Below are positions 29,501 through 35,728 of a stretch of DNA of 64,000 bases, in pieces. The number at the start of each line of letters is the position of its first letter. Position 1 is the stretch's first letter. Source of the stretch: Sporocytophaga myxococcoides DSM 11118. Its GTDB lineage: Bacteria > Bacteroidota > Bacteroidia > Cytophagales > Cytophagaceae. The position numbers and the translations under genes were made by a program. The stretch is from positions 310,001 to 374,000 of the forward strand of contig NZ_AUFX01000003.1 of assembly GCF_000426725.1 (NCBI RefSeq), read 5' to 3'. The notes under the pieces were generated by a model that did not search any database, was not told the DNA's origin, and was given only the letters and a program-made list of their open reading frames with translations.

Positions 29501-30494
29501 TGCTCTGACAAGACAGCCGGTTCTTGGATGTATAGGTACTACATTGCCAATTACAATTGTATCTGATGTTAACAATGTTGACTATTCATGGATAACTGGA
29601 GAACAAGGTAGAGATCTTAACTCCATTAATGTTCCGGTGGCTGCTGATACTAATTATTTCAGAGCAACTGTCACAGATATTCTTGGTTGCAATAGTACTG
29701 ACAGTGTTATGGTCATAGGTATAGAAAGACCTGTAATCAATCTTTCTGATATGGTTTCATGTGCAGGTCAGACAGTGACATTAGTTGGTACACCTTCTAA
29801 CATGGATAAATTTGCACCATTCGTTCCAGACTATGCATGGTTTAAAGATAATAATGACATCCATGTTAATAATGATACACTTAATGTAAAAGAGTCTGCA
29901 CTATATGTGGTTTCATTAACCATAGGTCAGTGTACCACCAATGACTCCGCTAAGGTATTCTTCAATGCAGTACCGGAGTCTAAATTACCTGAATTCACTA
30001 AACTTTGTCCTGAATATGGAGCGAAAGTGACACTTGATGCAGGTTATAATGTAAACTACATATACAAATGGACATCAGTAAACCCTGTATCAGACAAAGA
30101 CACTAGTAAAATTGAAGTACCTACACCTGGAACATATTTTGTACTTATAACAAATAAAGAAAACTGTTCTATAACTGATACCATATTAGTAAGAGATCTT
30201 TGCAATCCTCGTCTGGATGTGCCAAATGTGTTCACACCTGGAAAACATGAGACACCCGAAAATGAAAAATTCAGAGCATACGGAAAATATGTAGTCAATT
30301 ACAAGATGATGATTTTCAACAGATGGGGTGAGATAATATTTGAAACAGGAGACAAAGATGAAGCCTGGGATGGGTATTATAAAGGTCAGTTAATGCCTAT
30401 CGGAACATACCCATACATTATCACATATGAAGGGGAAGATCCGGAAAGCAGAGGGCCGTATAAAAAAGAAGGTAAAGTAACTTTATTAAAATAA
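17568..30494 (+). CDS. Giant repeat adhesin (4308 residues) with gliding-motility-associated CHU_C C-terminus
   Basis: A signal sequence lies near the start (KRIKFSLLILFSFIFFSQGF). Residues ~40-460 form a unique N-terminal region with a FlgD-Ig-like piece (CIPWDGKDGLGNRVTTAV). Residues ~461-3822 are about 38 tandem Ig/PKD-like units of 85-90 residues, each opening like TVNAGPDQTVCANN and closing with TLTSTGNGxCxxVSDQ, with a pair of cysteines per unit. A few divergent PKD/Ig-like units follow. The final ~95 residues (VPNVFTPGKHETPENEKF ... IFNRWGEIIFETGD ... PIGTYPYIITYEG) are the CHU_C/type B T9SS sorting domain. By analogy with SprB it should be a cell-surface filamentous adhesin, exported with the PorP/SprF protein encoded upstream. 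It is followed by a strong terminator. Confidence 0.92.
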   Translation: MFPGDFKSNKLIKKRIKFSLLILFSFIFFSQGFSEGTKEIRPASADNGYVVLDPGWSPFATYGCPTTSRLNIRICNIGEIVYFGFNQPNNDVRFRIKDSSGVIVVPQTTVPSAGAGYISSYNRAVAGPSAIVGTSGYNAMSFTATQTGDYYIEFLLPNGNPRREFDLFDITVASAANVPIKGRIWSQSWMMSTKSFTNAFKGLMYIYADDGIVTSLNFNGMQPYVFVLNANMTGTGNTGNPDLDRQSKVGSSTYPKYKVFLNDPDQSCFPTGQFGKITAPTTVSGCPPTNFCLNVFVDKPGFAQIFLDLNGIPGHQAGTRDRAISAVVNPPRTCIPWDGKDGLGNRVTTAVTIRTRTDFYNGLTHIPLYDVEGTPNGYIVNLVRPVTGIPIKLYWDDRNIPAANGSQNLAGCNNPCHQWTWYGSDNTARDYGNRNTVNTWWYADSTSDVTDNTVPPGIVVDADTRIPDSKDNDSTICGSVGAYTLSGLVQNAGGGMWTTTGTGTFSDVTNMNGTYTPSAADKAAGLVRIILVSTGNGACPSIRDTLTLRFQAIPSVIAGPAVTVCSNNPQVALNGSVQNATGVIWSSSGTGTFTPAATNLVATYIPSTADIASGNVSLTLTSTGNGVCPATQSVTKIVTIEQAPTVNAGPDQTICAGGNATLAASATNYTTIAWSGGNGTFSPNNSSLNATYIPHNSEKSGSVTLTLTATKVGCATVTDQINVIIQPALTVNAGADISVCKNNPTANLSGTSTNATTYTWSGGAGTFSNANALTTTYTSTTAETNAGPVTLTLTASRPGCPSATDQVQISFTPSPISTPGPGSTVCANNPNVTLNGSVTGATGGRWTGGCGTFIPNDVTLNATYIPCANEVSSGLISLTLTTTGNGTCNAVSNSTLILVEPSPVANAGSDKSVCENKPDIALAGTITDATSSTWSGGAGLYQPSATDLNITYIPTSNEIASGSVVLTLIANRASCNSHSDQVTINFTPAPVVNAGPDQSVCANNAVINLNGTATNAGGTIWSGGAGTFTPNASTLNAKYTPSAGEIASGTVTLTLKSTLNGNCNEVEDQVVITITKTPTIDAGTNQTVCANNPAVNLSGKVTIAAGGTWSGGSGTITPNIDSLNIRYVPSAAEIAAGTATLTFTTRGNGNCLPVSDQVSVSITPAPTANAGADKSVCADSPAISLAGSVTVATGGTWSGGMGTFTPNNTTLTATYQPTVSEINSGSVTLTLTTSGNGICNPVSDQIVISITPAPTVNAGADQVLCGAVSSVTLSGNVTGSTGGAWTTSGTGTFAPNANTLNASYAPSAADKTAGNVTLTLTTTGNGLCQAIKDQVVLSFTTVPTVNAGPDQVVCANDLPIKLAGSGSAANWTGGSGTFTPNTNTLNGTYMPSASEITSGTVTLTLTTIASGACPVVSDQVKITIPAAPTANAGADFIMCGNLTNYTLSGTINSAATGGFWTTTGTGSFTPNASTLNATYTPSTADRTAGSVYLILSTTGTGICSTTRDTMQLTISPVVTVNAGPDQTLCASLTGIQLNGTANNATGITWTTSGTGSFTPNATTLLATYTPSSADTAAKSVTLTITSSSTPTCASVTDNVTIQFTPAPVIKAGPDQTLCANVATVQLAGYKANTTGARWSTSGSGTFSPSFTTLNASYIPSEADKGTSVTLTLSSTGSGICNGTSDQVVINLNPTPTVNAGLDQTVCADTSAINLNGAITVATGSVWTSDGTGSFANSNSPITTYTPSAADISKGIVAFTLTTNAAGACSPVSDIVAVIITPAPTVNAGTNRNVCANNATLTLNGSVTIASGGTWSGGTGIFIPNNSALNATYNLSASEISSGNVTLTLTTTGNGLCKAKTSQMTINVGASPTVNAGPDQSICEDLMGVTLAGSFTGTGLAGVEWTSSGSGAFFPNQVTPTATYVPSVSDRASGKVRLLLTTTGNGNCNAVVDTMNITIAPAPKVNAGADKIVCGNNAEISLQGTVSIATGGYWRSSGTGAFTPDTVSLNASYIPSPLDISGGTVTLTLISSGNGLCKPVTDQLAVTITPAPTVNAGADRTVCANNSKISLSGVVNVATGATWTTNGSGSFSPDPNSLNATYTPSVADNTAGSVKLILTSTGNGDCNAVSDTVNITITPAPTIEAGTNQTICASGTGAPLNGTISVASGGSWKTSGSGTFSPNAFSTVATYVPSANDTIKGKVTLTLTTTGNGNCTPVSDSLSVTIQKTPIINAGPDETICADKEFLQQSGGVTNATGATWTTSGNGTFTPDNNTLNAIYNPSVADLSGTSLVLTLTSTGNGACPPASDQKVYTINPVPTVNAGADQSLCANNSNVVLNGVKTIATGILWTSSGDGTFSPDNTSLNATYIPSADDIAGGSVALTLTTTGNGACNATSDQLNVTLTPAPTITAGPDQTVCANNSNVQLSGDYTVATGGTWTTSGTGTFTPSADDKNAVYKPSAQDRTNGNVTLTFTSTGNGNCSVVSDNMTVTITPAPTVNVGPTINICATTTGVPLNGIITTGATGGIWATGSGEGTFSPSNTDLNATFMPSANQIANGKANLTLTTTGFGNCKAVSANLVINISPLAIVNAGPDVQVCAGAPGIALSGTVKKATGGTWTTSGTGTFVPDPTALNATYVPSAAENVNGSIIQLTLTSTGNGFCTPVTDDMTISFKITPVDAGPDQQFCSNMLPVQLNGSGNGTWSGGLGTFSDSTSLSATYTPTAAEIGTKVELILTGAALGSCIAGKDTMVIDLLRGPSIDVGTDLSICENNPVANITATYADADGVIWKTEGNGTFSNASSASTVYTASPQDIITGVIRLFATTVNTNICRPEADTLTLTFTPAPEVDAGSDITSCANAGAINIKGIITGATGGSWSIISGSGSFANAAMVSTSYTPSPADINNGSVTLRLTSNPTDNCSTVFDDLVINIGTAPTVDAGNDETICADANSVVLNGSVQIASGGHWTTSGNGIFSPNDNTLNATYIPSADDINNLGVTLTLTSTGNGTCTPVSDSKVVTINPAPTVNAGPSQIVCADNTTITLSGSRTVALGSIWTSTSGGSFADPNSLNTTYTPTAAEKAAGSINLTLTTTNNGLCHEVSSTVSILITPIPVVNAGLDQSACVDVNTYQLAGKVKNAPAGIWTTSGSGSFDDANALNAIYTPSSTDKTNGSVTLTFASAGNPLCNVVSDQLVLSFTKAPTITAGLDHSICADKDTIHIAGAVTVAAGGKWSSNGDGYFAPSANSLGTVYYLGDSDKGQTSVTLSIISTDNGTCNAVTDNLLIDIAPKPVVNAGPDQTICAGQANAILSASVLNATGGIWSTTGTGTFANGTSLSTTYIPSPADNEAGGVILTLNSTGNGLCNAVSDFIVINVIPSPSAIVNAGADIITCKDLRSVKLSGYVSNAGGGIWSTSGTGTFTPDINTLNASYTPSLADKAAGNFVLTLTTANNGQCSAVSDDMSVTLTPIPVVTAGSYPDICGLPQASISLNGNVTIATGGIWKSSGSGVFAVDAATLTATYFPSKLDIQNGVVGLTLTSTGNGTCAPVMQTTQVKIIQPPVVDAGTDKSYCSDIVTLVLRGTSQFDNGVTWTGTGSGTFNPNNKVTSIYSPSDVDKTVGKVVVTLTAAGKGSCPATSNTSVITILPAPQADAGPDQTTCNILNSYSLNGIHKNSTSGAWFTSGTGSFDDFNKPDAIYFPSDADKTSGAVDLVFITTGNGICKFSQDTMTLYVDKSPIVNAGTAMICAIEDGSQLAGDIKNASGGKWSTSGTGVFAINAADLNAKYYPTLDDFNKGQVVLKLTSFINGACPAVSDSTVLKIDPLPIADAGRDQFVCRGTTIILEAKTSPGITYEWKNKAGTIISTDPVFSITAASDSSITLTVKDYKGCPALDSINVGVFDFNNSKFDMLDHYCYSDTLIIHSLASGLPAVPGQYQWYRDGIILNSENKSAIAPQSDGLFRVVYEYGNCSTEKTTSVTNPPALTRQPVLGCIGTTLPITIVSDVNNVDYSWITGEQGRDLNSINVPVAADTNYFRATVTDILGCNSTDSVMVIGIERPVINLSDMVSCAGQTVTLVGTPSNMDKFAPFVPDYAWFKDNNDIHVNNDTLNVKESALYVVSLTIGQCTTNDSAKVFFNAVPESKLPEFTKLCPEYGAKVTLDAGYNVNYIYKWTSVNPVSDKDTSKIEVPTPGTYFVLITNKENCSITDTILVRDLCNPRLDVPNVFTPGKHETPENEKFRAYGKYVVNYKMMIFNRWGEIIFETGDKDEAWDGYYKGQLMPIGTYPYIITYEGEDPESRGPYKKEGKVTLLK
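18950..29035 (+). repeat. Tandem Ig/PKD-like coding repeats, about 38 units
   Basis: Counting units by the NAG(P/A)DQ-x2-C motif gives 38 in series plus a 39th divergent one (IADAGRDQFVCRG). The period is ~85-90 codons. Units have diverged in DNA sequence, so this is an old array and not a recent expansion. Confidence 0.85.
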
Positions 30495-30511
30495 AATTCT
30501 TTAATTGTAAT

Positions 30512-30553
30512 AAAAAAGAGAGGCTGTCTTCAAAAGAACAGCCTCTCTTTTTT
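30512..30553 (+). terminator. Strong perfect hairpin terminator after the giant adhesin gene
   Basis: Arms AAAAAAGAGAGGCTGT (30512-30527) and ACAGCCTCTCTTTTTT (30538-30553) pair perfectly around a 10-base loop, 18 bases after the stop codon, with a T run on either strand. Confidence 0.92.
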
Positions 30554-30800
30554 ATTTGTAGTGTTACTACTCAACGAAACTCTTATAATGAGGATTGATA
30601 ATGAGAAATGGAAATTTGATTCAGATCCACTCAATAGTTACTCTTTTTGCTCAAAAATTCATTCTTTTCATTTAAATGTCGATTCTATCTGCCTGACTAT
30701 TGATTCTATTGATAAGAATCTTGAATCTTCTTCATTAAAATTTCGCTCATTTTATCCGAAAATTGAATTTTTCATACTGAATATTTATTCTTTCTACCCG

Positions 30801-30868
30801 AAAATTCGAGGTATAACTCGAATTTTGACTCTTTTAGAATCAATTGGTAGGTTAAAAGAGTCAAAATT
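30801..30868. repeat. Two overlapping perfect inverted repeats
   Basis: First: AAAATTCGAG (30801-30810) and CTCGAATTTT (30817-30826), 10-bp arms, 6-base loop. Second: AATTTTGACTCTTTTA (30821-30836) and TAAAAGAGTCAAAATT (30853-30868), 16-bp arms, 16-base loop. They share 30821-30826, so only one can form at a time. Confidence 0.85.
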
Positions 30869-30985
30869 GGGGGATATAGATTGAGAATTATAATTAAAAG
30901 CGAAATTCTAGCGGAAATCATATTAGTGTTAATAAAACTCTTCCCTTCTAGAATGCTTTCGGATTAAAACAAGAAGAAAGGCAGA

Positions 30986-33256
30986 TTATTCAACAGACCT
31001 TAACCTCAACATTGCCTTCCCCAATGACCTAAGATCTTCTTTTTGCAATAAGTCATCTTTGACATGGTGATTTCTAAAGCAGTACAAATGAATTAACAAT
31101 GGTTTATTTTCTGTAAACGTTGGTTGATCATCAGAAAATCTGAATAAAAATATAGTTTCAGGATCAGCACCCGGGCTTATTGACTCTTCTGTTATCAATT
31201 TAAACCAGTAAGGATCTTTAAACAAGTTACCGGTACCTGGAACCTTGCAAGTGACAACAAGCCTGTCTATTATCTCCCCATTAATCGGGTGTGGAAAATG
31301 AGTAAGCAACTTAAGATTATTTTTTTCACATGAAAGACTTACTTTGTCTCCGACAAAATGATGAGGAATTATATCTCCTGAAATAAGTCTTACAAAAAAC
31401 AAGCGAAGGTTAAATGCATTGTTCCTCCTTTTGTCTGTAACAGAATGAACTGATATCGTATTCCAATAGCCTTTTACAAGGTCCATATTGGTTAATTTAT
31501 CAGTATAGTAAACAGTAAAAATTCCCCCTATGATAAAAGCTGTAGTAAGAGAATGTCCGGCAATGGAAGGTCCTTTTTCCCAAGCCACTAAAGCATACTG
31601 GAGCACAAAAATTGTGGTTAAAGAAACTGCCATATAAGTTTGCATGTTTTCTGACCTGTACTTCATTTTGTAATTGAAATAAGGAGAATTATTCATGCAG
31701 TTATTAATTATAATGATCCATACTGAAACAGAAATTACAAAGTGTAAAAGAAATACCGGAAAAACCTGTTTAAAAATCCAGAAGTCATACAATCCATGTG
31801 TAATGCTGCCCAACAGGAAAAACACTGGAAAGGAAATCCAGAGTGGGAAATTTTTGAATCTGTATTTACTTAACACAAAGCCATATGCAACTATGGACGA
31901 TGCAATCATATGAGATGGCACGGAGGTCATTCCCCTACCTTGTACAATTCCTGCAAGGTCTCCATCGAAATACAAGATATTTTCAACAAACGCAAATCCT
32001 AATGCGCTGAGACATGCATACAGGATATAATCATACGCTTCATTCAAGTGCTCGGAGAAAAACGCAACTAGCAGGAATAGAGGTATAATCTTAACCAGTT
32101 CCTCAATAGCACCTATTCCGAAAATGCAATACAGTAAATCATTCCAGAAACTTCCTGTTCTGTCAAAAGATAAATAGTATCTGAAAAAGTCATAAAAGAA
32201 GAATGCGAGGAATGTAAACGTCATTCCATATAAGAGCGTCAACAATAAAGGAAACCAATCTTCCTTTTCATAAATATCAATCCTTATAATATAAAACAAC
32301 CAGACAAGCATGATTCCCAAAGCAGCTAAAAAGCCTGTCCATTTAAAATCTTTGAATGAATGGGATAGGACTTTTAAATAGTATTTGAAATAATCCCCAT
32401 TAAGGAAATAGAACTTTGTTGCCATCTGAAAAGGCACAAACTTTTCAGTTTTGGCTGTGTATAGTAATTTTTTTACCCCTTCTTCGTCATTATACTTTTC
32501 GAGAAGTTGGGTATATTCTTCAAATGCTGCATTATAAAAAACATCATTGATCTGAATAGCCTTACTAAAGACCTTCTTAGCCTCAAGGGTGTCACCTATC
32601 TTCAGATAAGTAACAGCTAAATAATAATTCAGATAAGGTAGATTTCTGTTGCTTACGCTATTAAAATAAGATATGGCCGAAGGTAGACTATCTGAAAAGT
32701 ATTTGTATAACCCTATAGATAACCTGGCCTGATCTACATAAGCAGAATCACTAAAATTTAGTCTGTCAGAAAAAAAATTCAATAATGTATAATCATCTCT
32801 TTCATAATACCTGTTATTCTCTTCCCAAGACTGAGGTATTCTGAAATGGTTCTGAATACATTCAAAATTAAGATCCGGATCAGAAAAAGATATTTCAAGT
32901 TTTCTGATATATAAATCCTCCTTTTGATTCAGATCCTTTACCGGCAAATATTCCTCATCAAAAGCTTCTGTCGGACTTTTTATTAAATCAGGTTCTTTTA
33001 TAAAAAAATTGATTGCAAAAAAAGAAAACAACAGCAATATCAGTGACAAGGAAAGTGACCTGACAAAAGGAATTTTGAAAAATTCCTTCTTTTCATTTTT
33101 ATTAATGTGATACAGGTAAAATATATAAACTCCCCCACCTAGCAAAACCCAGAAATACAGTGAACGTCCTACAAAAAAAGTTTTTTTTCCCTCAGCGAAA
33201 AGCAAAAAAGGCCAAAAACACAATGTGATAAACGTAATTATTTTTTTGAAATTCAT
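30986..33256 (-). CDS. PrsW-family intramembrane metalloprotease with TPR-like extension
   Basis: 756 residues. Two N-terminal membrane segments are followed by a soluble TPR-like helical region (~150-300; YLAVTYLKIGDTLEAKKVFSKA) and a multi-pass membrane domain (~305-560). The latter carries PrsW motifs: EELVK at 385-389, FAFVEN at 421-426, His449 (VPSHMIAS) and His487 (SITHGLYD), the glutamates and histidines expected to form the active site. PrsW proteases cleave membrane proteins; in Bacillus subtilis PrsW starts release of a sigma factor. A further ~150-residue C-terminal region is soluble. The target is unknown; no anti-sigma factor gene is nearby. It is divergent from the DnaJ gene, 108 bases away. 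Confidence 0.8.
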   Translation of the reverse strand: MNFKKIITFITLCFWPFLLFAEGKKTFFVGRSLYFWVLLGGGVYIFYLYHINKNEKKEFFKIPFVRSLSLSLILLLFSFFAINFFIKEPDLIKSPTEAFDEEYLPVKDLNQKEDLYIRKLEISFSDPDLNFECIQNHFRIPQSWEENNRYYERDDYTLLNFFSDRLNFSDSAYVDQARLSIGLYKYFSDSLPSAISYFNSVSNRNLPYLNYYLAVTYLKIGDTLEAKKVFSKAIQINDVFYNAAFEEYTQLLEKYNDEEGVKKLLYTAKTEKFVPFQMATKFYFLNGDYFKYYLKVLSHSFKDFKWTGFLAALGIMLVWLFYIIRIDIYEKEDWFPLLLTLLYGMTFTFLAFFFYDFFRYYLSFDRTGSFWNDLLYCIFGIGAIEELVKIIPLFLLVAFFSEHLNEAYDYILYACLSALGFAFVENILYFDGDLAGIVQGRGMTSVPSHMIASSIVAYGFVLSKYRFKNFPLWISFPVFFLLGSITHGLYDFWIFKQVFPVFLLHFVISVSVWIIIINNCMNNSPYFNYKMKYRSENMQTYMAVSLTTIFVLQYALVAWEKGPSIAGHSLTTAFIIGGIFTVYYTDKLTNMDLVKGYWNTISVHSVTDKRRNNAFNLRLFFVRLISGDIIPHHFVGDKVSLSCEKNNLKLLTHFPHPINGEIIDRLVVTCKVPGTGNLFKDPYWFKLITEESISPGADPETIFLFRFSDDQPTFTENKPLLIHLYCFRNHHVKDDLLQKEDLRSLGKAMLRLRSVE

Positions 33257-33364
33257 TAATTAAATCTTCGCTAATTTTCCTAAATTAATACTTTCTTTGG
33301 CTAAATTTTTTCTGAACTCAGAAGAATATTTACATCAAAGGGAAAATATTAAAAACAGGCAAAT

Positions 33365-34165
33365 TTGTTGAAATTGAAGGACTATTACAAAGTTTTACAT
33401 CTTTCATCCACAGCTTCTTCGGAGGAAATTAAAAAAGCATACCGAAAACTTGCTTTGCAATTTCATCCTGACAAAAATTCGTTCCCTCAGGCTAAGGCTG
33501 TATTTCAGGAAATTAACGAAGCATATGATGTACTTAGTGATCCGGTTAAAAAAAATAATTATGATTTCCGGTTAAATCAATCATTTCAGCCAAAGACTAC
33601 CTATTCAGGAGAAAAATCAAATACAGACAACCACAGACCTTTTCATAAATCGCCTGGCAAACAGAAATTTAAAAACAAAGACCCTTATAAAAATTATGCA
33701 CTCAAAGGAAAGTTTTTTTCCTCTTTTGTATTCTTTTTCTGTCTCATCCTTTGTATCGATTATGTGATTTCTCAAAGATATGACAACACAATCGTAGAAG
33801 ACATTTCACGCTTCGAAGCCAAAACTTCAAACTACACGGATCATTACAATCATGAAGTCCAGAGTTCTAAAATCGATTTCAATTTTAACTCTGAAACAGC
33901 TAATTCCATAACTCCTTATGATACAATCAGTGTAGACATCACTCCTATCTTTGGTATTGTAAAATCCTGCCATCCAATTTCAGACGAAAAATTAAATTAT
34001 GCTGATGGCTTTTCAATCTACTACCCTTTTACATTCTTAATTCTTCTAGCCATGGCAGCAAGTTGTGCCTCTTTGTTTGTAAAATCCAATGAAACAGGAT
34101 TTTCCCTGTCAATATTATCTATGATCTTATTTATAATAGTTCAATTCTTACTGGCCAAGAGCTGA
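33365..34165 (+). CDS. Membrane-anchored J-domain (DnaJ-like) protein
   Basis: 266 residues. An N-terminal J domain (~4-65) has the Hsp70-stimulating HPD motif at 34-36 (LQFHPDKN) and the usual YYKVLHL start. A polar stretch is followed by three hydrophobic segments (~118-137, ~218-238, ~245-263). There is no Gly/Phe region or zinc finger, so it is a type C J protein that probably recruits DnaK to the inner membrane. There is no ATG: an in-frame TAA lies at 33350-33352 and the J domain starts at once, so translation must begin at TTG 33365 or 33368. Its stop codon directly abuts that of the convergent msrA gene. Confidence 0.82.
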   Translation: MLKLKDYYKVLHLSSTASSEEIKKAYRKLALQFHPDKNSFPQAKAVFQEINEAYDVLSDPVKKNNYDFRLNQSFQPKTTYSGEKSNTDNHRPFHKSPGKQKFKNKDPYKNYALKGKFFSSFVFFFCLILCIDYVISQRYDNTIVEDISRFEAKTSNYTDHYNHEVQSSKIDFNFNSETANSITPYDTISVDITPIFGIVKSCHPISDEKLNYADGFSIYYPFTFLILLAMAASCASLFVKSNETGFSLSILSMILFIIVQFLLAKS

Positions 34166-34828
34166 TTATTTTTTTACTTTATCACCAAACACTTTTTTGA
34201 ATTTTTCAACCTTGGGTTTGATTACATAAGTGCAATAAGGTTGTCCTTTATTCAGATTGAAGTAATTCTGATGGTAATCTTCTGCAGCAAAGAATTTGCT
34301 TATAGGTACAATTTCAGTTACAATAGGACTGCTGAATGCTCCTGATTGATCAAGTTCTTTTTTATATTTCTCAGACAATTCTTTTTGTTCTGCATTATGA
34401 TAAAATACCGCTGAACGGTATTGCGTACCTTCATCATTGCCTTGTCTGTTAAGAGTAGTAGGATCATGTGTTTGCCAGAATACCTCCAGCAGGTCTTTAA
34501 AAGAAACTACTGCAGGGTCATAATAAATCTGAATCACTTCAGCATGACCGGTGTTGCCAGTGCAAACTTCTTTATAAGTTGGATTATCAACTTGTCCTCC
34601 TGTATACCCGGATACAACTTTCTGCACACCTTTCATGTCTTGAAAAATTGCCTCAACACACCAGAAGCATCCTGCTCCGAATGTGGCAGTATCTAAATTC
34701 GCCATTGGGTTTATGATTTCTTCTTTAATATTAGAATTATTTGCCGGCACCTTTGATTTTGCACATGATGCCAGACAAAAAGCAAATAGCAGAGATGCAA
34801 ATGAAAGAAATTTTAGTTTGTCCAACAT
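34166..34828 (-). CDS. msrA: Peptide-methionine (S)-S-oxide reductase, lipoprotein form
   Basis: 220 residues with a lipoprotein signal (CLASC, lipidated Cys22) and then the MsrA domain. The catalytic GCFWC motif is at 53-57 (Cys54 catalytic), followed by SGYTGG, GHAEVIQIYYDP and WQTHDPTT, all standard for MsrA. It reduces oxidised methionine in proteins, here probably in the periplasm because of the lipid anchor. It ends with zero bases between its stop codon and that of the convergent DnaJ-like gene. No MsrB is nearby. Confidence 0.95.
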   Translation of the reverse strand: MLDKLKFLSFASLLFAFCLASCAKSKVPANNSNIKEEIINPMANLDTATFGAGCFWCVEAIFQDMKGVQKVVSGYTGGQVDNPTYKEVCTGNTGHAEVIQIYYDPAVVSFKDLLEVFWQTHDPTTLNRQGNDEGTQYRSAVFYHNAEQKELSEKYKKELDQSGAFSSPIVTEIVPISKFFAAEDYHQNYFNLNKGQPYCTYVIKPKVEKFKKVFGDKVKK

Positions 34829-34909
34829 AGTAATTTTTGATTATACTTTGATAAAGTACAGCTAAAAGATAACAATTATCGGACATTTTTTTGTTTCTTT
34901 CAATTGGTT

Positions 34910-35605
34910 TTATTTGGAATGAGTCATTCGTTTGTAGGCCTCACGCATTTTATCCTGAGAGTACTTTAATTTGTACATAATAAACATCAGGAAAAAAGCT
35001 ATCTGAAGCTTGTATATGCCTTTTTCAAGATACTTCTTTGCAGAAATCAGAACATGCTTGCTTACAATCTTGAACTTACCGTTACTTTTGATTCTTTTAA
35101 TCAACTCCAGATCTTCGAGAAAATATAGCCTTTCGTCAAAGCCATTGCAGTTTTTAAACTGTTCTTTAGTTACAAATAAACTTTGATCACCAAATTTTAC
35201 ATAATCAGAGTCAAATCGGGTAAACCAGCAGTTCAGCTGCAAAAACCAGTGATTATGATCAACCTGTAGCCTGAAGCAGCCTGCAGAATAACCATCCTTC
35301 ACTGCAAAAATAATATCGTCGCAGAAACCTTTCGGAGGAAAAGTATTAGCATGTATGAAATAAAGAATACCTCCGGATGCGCGGGCTGCAGCATAATTCA
35401 TTTGTGCCGCCCTTCCTCTTACAGGACATTGCAAAACCCTGACGCCTTGCTGACTGGCAATTGTTACAGTCTCATCATCACTATTGCCATCAGCTATTAT
35501 GATCTCCTGCAAAAGAGAGGTGTTTGCTTGTCTTTTAAGGTACTTGATTAATCGTCCAATATTCTCCTCTTCCTGAAAAGTGGGAATTATTACACTGATT
35601 TTCAT
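34910..35605 (-). CDS. Family 2 glycosyltransferase, TIGR04283 type
   Basis: 231 residues. GT-A start SVIIPTFQEEENIGRLI, IIIADGNSDDET at ~35-46, GRAAQMNYAA at 64-73, then YFIHANTFPP. These match TIGR04283, a family linked by context in some bacteria to arsenosugar biosynthesis. The family normally has HADT where this protein has HANT (Asn87), the place of the metal-binding Asp of GT-A enzymes. Membrane-associated C-terminal helix (IAFFLMFIMYKL). The second acidic motif (FLEDLELIKR) is intact. No arsenic gene is nearby, so the acceptor is unknown. Confidence 0.8.
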   Translation of the reverse strand: MKISVIIPTFQEEENIGRLIKYLKRQANTSLLQEIIIADGNSDDETVTIASQQGVRVLQCPVRGRAAQMNYAAARASGGILYFIHANTFPPKGFCDDIIFAVKDGYSAGCFRLQVDHNHWFLQLNCWFTRFDSDYVKFGDQSLFVTKEQFKNCNGFDERLYFLEDLELIKRIKSNGKFKIVSKHVLISAKKYLEKGIYKLQIAFFLMFIMYKLKYSQDKMREAYKRMTHSK

Positions 35606-35728
35606 AGAGTTTAAAATATCAAAAATAACATTGATCCAATCTCAATGTTTCCAAAAGGTTAACCATTTAGGGAAAAGTGGTTAATGAAAAATAAAAAACA
35701 AAAACAGACTCCAATAGTATAAAAACTC

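Larger units (their letters stand above)
30495..30985. other. Convergent intergenic region with nested inverted repeats (491 bases)
   Basis: Holds the terminator at 30512-30553 and the inverted repeats at 30801-30868. The stretch 30630-30800 has short quasi-repeated phrases (GATTCTAT twice; CCGAAAATT twice). A 107-codon frame crosses it but its product is an iteration of Ser/Phe/Lys phrases and resembles translated repeat DNA. Confidence 0.6.

Noticed and set aside
30561-30884. 107-codon plus-strand reading frame after the giant adhesin
   Set aside because: Its product is iterated Ser/Phe/Lys phrases, it starts right after a terminator and overlaps inverted repeats; it looks like translated repeat DNA.
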